A stretch of 64,000 nucleotides of DNA from Gemmatimonadota bacterium (GTDB taxonomy: Bacteria; Gemmatimonadota; Gemmatimonadetes; Longimicrobiales; Gaopeijiaceae): the NCBI GenBank assembly GCA_041390105.1, contig JAWKQO010000002.1, positions 876,640-940,639 of the forward strand, written 5' to 3'. Numbering within the stretch: the stretch's first letter is position 1; every line of letters begins with the position of its first letter. Positions 61,019 to 64,000 of this stretch are shown here, piece by piece. The notes below the pieces were generated by a model. That model was not told the origin of the DNA and did not search any database. It was given only the letters and a program-made list of their open reading frames with translations. Position numbers and translations under genes: made by a program.

Positions 61019-62515
61019 ATGAGGATGGTAGCGCGCTTCGTCTGGACCCTGGCTCTCACGGGTCTTGCCCTCTCCACACTCACCCTACGGTCCGCCGAAC
61101 TCGTGGCCCAGGAGAGACCCGTCGCGTTGGTGGGTGCTACGCTGATCGACGGGAACGGGGGGGCAGCCGTTCCGGACGTCACGATCCTGGTGCGAGACGG
61201 TCGCATCGCTGCGATCGGGCCCCGGCACGCCGTTACGGTGCCCGGCAACGCTCGGATGGTAGACGCGCAGGGAAAGTTCGCCACCCCTGGCTTCATCGAC
61301 ACGAACGTACACATCTCGCTCTACAACAACGGCGAGTCGATGGTGCGCTACGAGGACCGTTTCACGGACCTCGTGATCGAGACCGCGCAGGTGGTGCTTT
61401 CCCATGGGATCACGACGGTGCGCGACAGCTACGGGGCGCTGCTCCCGCTGGTCGCGGTGCGCGACTCCATCAACCGCGGCCACGTGACCGGACCCCGCAT
61501 CCTGGCGGCGGGCAACATCGTGGGGTGGGGTGGGCCGAAGTCACCGCTGTTCTCCAATTCGACGCCCTCTACCTACTTCGATGAGCAGATGATGGACTTC
61601 ATCGCTCAGGGCTCGGGGGAGGAGTTGTTGGAGATGGCCCCGGACGAGTTGCGGGTGGCGATCAACGCCTACCTCGACAAGGGTCCCGACTTCGTCAAGT
61701 ACGGCGGGACCTCACACACCAACAACCTGATCACCTTCTCGCCCCGCCAGCAGCAGGCCCTCGTCGAAGAGGTGCACCGGCGCGGCCTCTTTGCGGAGGT
61801 GCACTCCACCAATCCCGAGCCGCTGCGTCTGTCCGTGCTGGCGGGGATCGACCTGATCCAGCACCCGGAGGTCCACGACGTGATCATCCCGGACGAGCTG
61901 GTGGATCTGATCGTGGAGCGCGGTGTGATTTGCTCGATCCTTTCCAACGGCATCACCGGCAAGCCTTGGAAGGAGTACCAGGAACGGCGTCAGCGTGCGG
62001 ACTCCGCGAGGGCAGACTCCGTCAAGGCCGACACGTTGGGGGCGCTCCAACGCACCCGGACCGGCTGGGAGGTTCGGACGGAGCGGCGGGCCGAGGGCAT
62101 GGCCATCCGGCGTGCAAACGCCGAAAAGCTGATTGCCCGGGGGTGCATCACCACGCCCTCGACGGACACCTATCTGCGCGGCGCACCGGAATTCCTGCGG
62201 ACCCCCAGGAACGATGAGCACTTCATGCCGGGCACGGCCACGCTCACGGCGATCGAGGGCCTGGTGGAGCTGGGGATGACGCCGGCGCAGGCGATCGTGG
62301 CCGCCACACGCACGGGGGCAATCGCCTCACAGGGGCTCGACGAGTTCGGGACGCTGGAGGTGGGCAAACGGGCCGACATCCTGCTGCTGGACGCCGATCC
62401 GCTCGCGGATATCACCAACATCCGGAAGCTCTCCATGGTCATGAAGGATGGCCGGATCATCGACCACGAGAAGCTTCCGGAAAGGCCCATCTGGTACCGG
62501 GACCGAGGCAGGTAG
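61019..62515 (+). CDS. Exported amidohydrolase-superfamily protein with altered metal motif
   Basis: A 498-residue protein with CGGAGG before its ATG and a signal peptide (ending near AELVAQ). The fold is the amidohydrolase TIM barrel with the flanking beta sandwich: VALVGATLIDGNGG, GKFATPGFID, K228 in DFVKYGG, His263, His283, and a C-terminal GTLEVGKRADILLLDADPL. The first metal site is unusual: the HxH of the family reads NVH (Asn96, His98). It may use one metal or be a weak enzyme. Relatives include imidazolonepropionase-like and Xaa-Pro dipeptidase-like hydrolases. It stands behind the peptidase pair, suggesting peptide use. Confidence 0.85.
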   Translation: MRMVARFVWTLALTGLALSTLTLRSAELVAQERPVALVGATLIDGNGGAAVPDVTILVRDGRIAAIGPRHAVTVPGNARMVDAQGKFATPGFIDTNVHISLYNNGESMVRYEDRFTDLVIETAQVVLSHGITTVRDSYGALLPLVAVRDSINRGHVTGPRILAAGNIVGWGGPKSPLFSNSTPSTYFDEQMMDFIAQGSGEELLEMAPDELRVAINAYLDKGPDFVKYGGTSHTNNLITFSPRQQQALVEEVHRRGLFAEVHSTNPEPLRLSVLAGIDLIQHPEVHDVIIPDELVDLIVERGVICSILSNGITGKPWKEYQERRQRADSARADSVKADTLGALQRTRTGWEVRTERRAEGMAIRRANAEKLIARGCITTPSTDTYLRGAPEFLRTPRNDEHFMPGTATLTAIEGLVELGMTPAQAIVAATRTGAIASQGLDEFGTLEVGKRADILLLDADPLADITNIRKLSMVMKDGRIIDHEKLPERPIWYRDRGR

Positions 62516-62626
62516 CCCCGATCCCGGTGGCCCGTGCTGGGCCTCAGGGCGGGACGGACCGAGGAGCTGGCGTGTCCGTCCCGCCGCGGAGTTCGCGCGC
62601 ACGCGCGATGGTGCCGCCTACCGATG

Positions 62627-63037
62627 CTATCCCGCCAGCGGGGTGGATACGCCGAGCTTGAATCCATCCAGATCCTTGAATTGGAACATGCGTGCCCCCC
62701 ACGGCTGGTCTGCAGGCTCGCTCAGCAATGCCCCGCCCGCCGCCTTGATCCGCGCGGCAGCCGCGTCCACGTCCGCTGGGCCCGCCACGTTGATCTGCAG
62801 ATAGAAGCCCTGCCCCTTGATCCGGTCCCAGCCGAGCTTGCCGTCGTCCTGATTGAGGACGATCCGGCAATCGCCCGCGCCGACCACCGCGGCCGCGATC
62901 TTCCCGTCGTTCTCGAACGTCGGACCCAGCGCCATGCCGATGGCGTCGCAGTAGAAGCCAATGGACGCTTGCAGATCTTTGCAGGTGATCGAGCAACCCA
63001 GGTTGGTCGCGTTGATGGCGGCGGACGTGTCGGTCAT
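62627..63037 (-). CDS. VOC family (glyoxalase/bleomycin resistance-like) protein
   Basis: A 136-residue cytoplasmic protein with GGAGAG before the ATG. Two beta-alpha-beta-beta-beta units of the vicinal oxygen chelate fold are visible: LGCSITCKDLQASIGFYCDAIG and QGFYLQINVAG...FQFKDLDGFKLGV. One Glu/His metal site is not complete, so an enzymatic role is uncertain; many short VOC proteins bind small molecules. It is divergent from the truncated exported protein. Confidence 0.85.
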   Translation of the reverse strand: MTDTSAAINATNLGCSITCKDLQASIGFYCDAIGMALGPTFENDGKIAAAVVGAGDCRIVLNQDDGKLGWDRIKGQGFYLQINVAGPADVDAAAARIKAAGGALLSEPADQPWGARMFQFKDLDGFKLGVSTPLAG

Positions 63038-63318
63038 GGGCGTTCTCTCCGGGGGTGTGCGTTGGGGGTGGAGGCCTGCGCCGCCCGGTAGGGCCGCGCA
63101 GGGAATGCTCGGTTCCGGACGGGCGGAACCTCGAGCCGGCCAGACGCGGCGGCAAGACCCGGTGGGCGGAGGTGGGGAGGGGGGCGCAGAGCACCTCGAA
63201 CCCTCCAACCTGTCTTCACTCCCGGTGATCCGTGATCTCCGCCCATCCGCTAGGGTGCGTCAGAAGGGCCCTCCCCGGAGTGCAGCCTTCTGTCTCGATT
63301 GCCCTCGGAGTCACGATC

Positions 63319-64000
63319 ATGGCATACCGACGCGCCTCCTCGCCCCACGCGTTCGTCCTGCTGGCCCTCGCCGGCCATACCCTCGTCTTCGGAGCCCACC
63401 TGGCAGGACAGAGCCGCCCGACCGCCAAGCCCGACGTCGTCACCCTGTCCGGGTCTGGGGATGTGGTGGAGGTGTCGCTGAGTCACGAGGGAATCGACAA
63501 GTACAATGAGGCGCGGGTGATTGACGGCTTCGGTCGTGAAGCGGCAGGGTTTGCGGTGAGCCTCGGCGCCACCCGTGGTTCCGAGCGGGCGGTCGTCGTG
63601 GCGACCCAAGGCGCCGCAGAAGGGCGCTATGGCTTGGAGTTGGTGGCGGGCCGCGCGACGGTCGCGGTCGCCCTGGCCGTGACCGTGGTTGCGGCAGACC
63701 GTCCCCCCGAGGTGGTGGACGTAGCGCTGCCCCCGGCGGTCCGTCCCGGCGATCCCTTCGCCGTCACCGTCCTGGCGCGGGACGACCGGGGATTGGCTTC
63801 GGTGGAGATCGAGTGGCTCGATGGCCGCGTCCAAAGCTCCGCTCGGGGCATGGAGGTCAAGGTGCCCGTGGACGTCCCCGGTGTGAAGCCTGGTACGACG
63901 CAGCTCAGGGTCTCCGCCGTGGACGCAGCGGGGAACCGCAGCGAAGTGCGCGTAGTCCCCGTGGCATTCGCAGAGCCTGCCGTGGTGGTCCCTGAGGGCG
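63319..64000 (+). CDS. Exported Ig-like protein, truncated by the window end
   Basis: The frame is open from the ATG at 63319 to the window edge (227 codons). A signal peptide (FVLLALAGHTLVFGAHLAG) is followed by strand-rich sequence with Ig/cadherin-like features: VVTLSGSGDVVEVSLSH, then RPPEVVDVALPPAVRPGDPFAVTVLARDDRGLASVEIEW and a closing TTQLRVSAVDAAGNRSEVR. The last pattern is typical of Ig-like or FN3-like extracellular modules. The rest of the protein, including any enzyme domain, lies beyond the window. Confidence 0.7.
   Translation, partial: MAYRRASSPHAFVLLALAGHTLVFGAHLAGQSRPTAKPDVVTLSGSGDVVEVSLSHEGIDKYNEARVIDGFGREAAGFAVSLGATRGSERAVVVATQGAAEGRYGLELVAGRATVAVALAVTVVAADRPPEVVDVALPPAVRPGDPFAVTVLARDDRGLASVEIEWLDGRVQSSARGMEVKVPVDVPGVKPGTTQLRVSAVDAAGNRSEVRVVPVAFAEPAVVVPEG

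Overview
The window is about 64 kb of high-GC (roughly two thirds G+C) bacterial chromosome from a Gram-negative organism. Lipoprotein signals, outer-membrane barrels and an Omp85-like protein support an outer membrane. The mix of a CBM9/DUF5916 protein, a Sortilin/VPS10-like Asp-box protein, M20 and M28 peptidases, an exported amidohydrolase, BlaI/M56 and DUF4403 genes resembles Gemmatimonadota. That placement is an inference from gene content; no rRNA or marker gene is present. I see no tRNA, rRNA, CRISPR array, transposase or phage gene. Coding density is high and many neighbours overlap by 4-11 bases (ATGA/GTGA type), so operons are easy to define.

Layout. 0-12.6 kb: the tail of a heme-c protein, a BlaI repressor with an M56 peptidase/HEAT fusion, a DUF5916 outer-membrane protein, a fused ADP-forming acyl-CoA synthetase, a KtrB/KtrA-type K+ uptake pair, an exported M20 amidohydrolase, a CBS-pair protein and a TSUP permease. 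12.7-21 kb: a Lon-N-domain-only protein, an ABC exporter pair coupled to an L,D-transpeptidase lipoprotein, a fatty acid desaturase and a 1,094-residue Asp-box protein. 21-31.3 kb: a P2A Ca2+-ATPase, then a signalling stretch (two response regulators, an RsbRD-N-like histidine kinase, an NtrC-type activator, a degenerate kinase) with a lipoprotein that carries POTRA and Omp85-like regions. 31.3-41.1 kb: an envelope and stress island (DUF4403, AI-2E/PerM, three small membrane or stress proteins, MscS with BON domain, CsbD, a hybrid PAS kinase, DUF892, a zinc-ribbon protein, DUF2188, an OmpW/porin-like barrel). 41.5-47.5 kb: a choice-of-anchor B protein, a YkgJ-like protein, MtgA, a sigma-54 activator with a dead receiver, and a histone H1-like gene behind a near-consensus sigma-54 promoter. 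47.6-51.9 kb: a tightly packed four-gene amidoligase operon (C39-like peptidase, RimK-type ATP-grasp, GCS2-type ligase, N-formylglutamate amidohydrolase). 51.9-64 kb: a patatin, two M28 peptidases, a BACON-like repeat lipoprotein, a duplicated-domain protein, an amidohydrolase, a VOC protein and a truncated Ig-like exported protein.

Two signals stand out beyond ordinary annotation. First, a 30-bp bipartite element, TCGTGTTTCA-N14-GCACGA, occurs five times exactly and twice degenerately, only between 26.1 and 41.4 kb. Four copies point at the starts of envelope or stress genes, and three sit at the 3' ends of minus-strand genes pointing antisense. It looks like the promoter or operator of an unrecognised regulon. 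Second, the sigma-54 activator with an unphosphorylatable receiver lies divergent from the histone-like gene, across a 343-bp region holding three dyads and a TGGC-N6-CTTGC-type promoter, directly ahead of the uncharacterised amidoligase operon.
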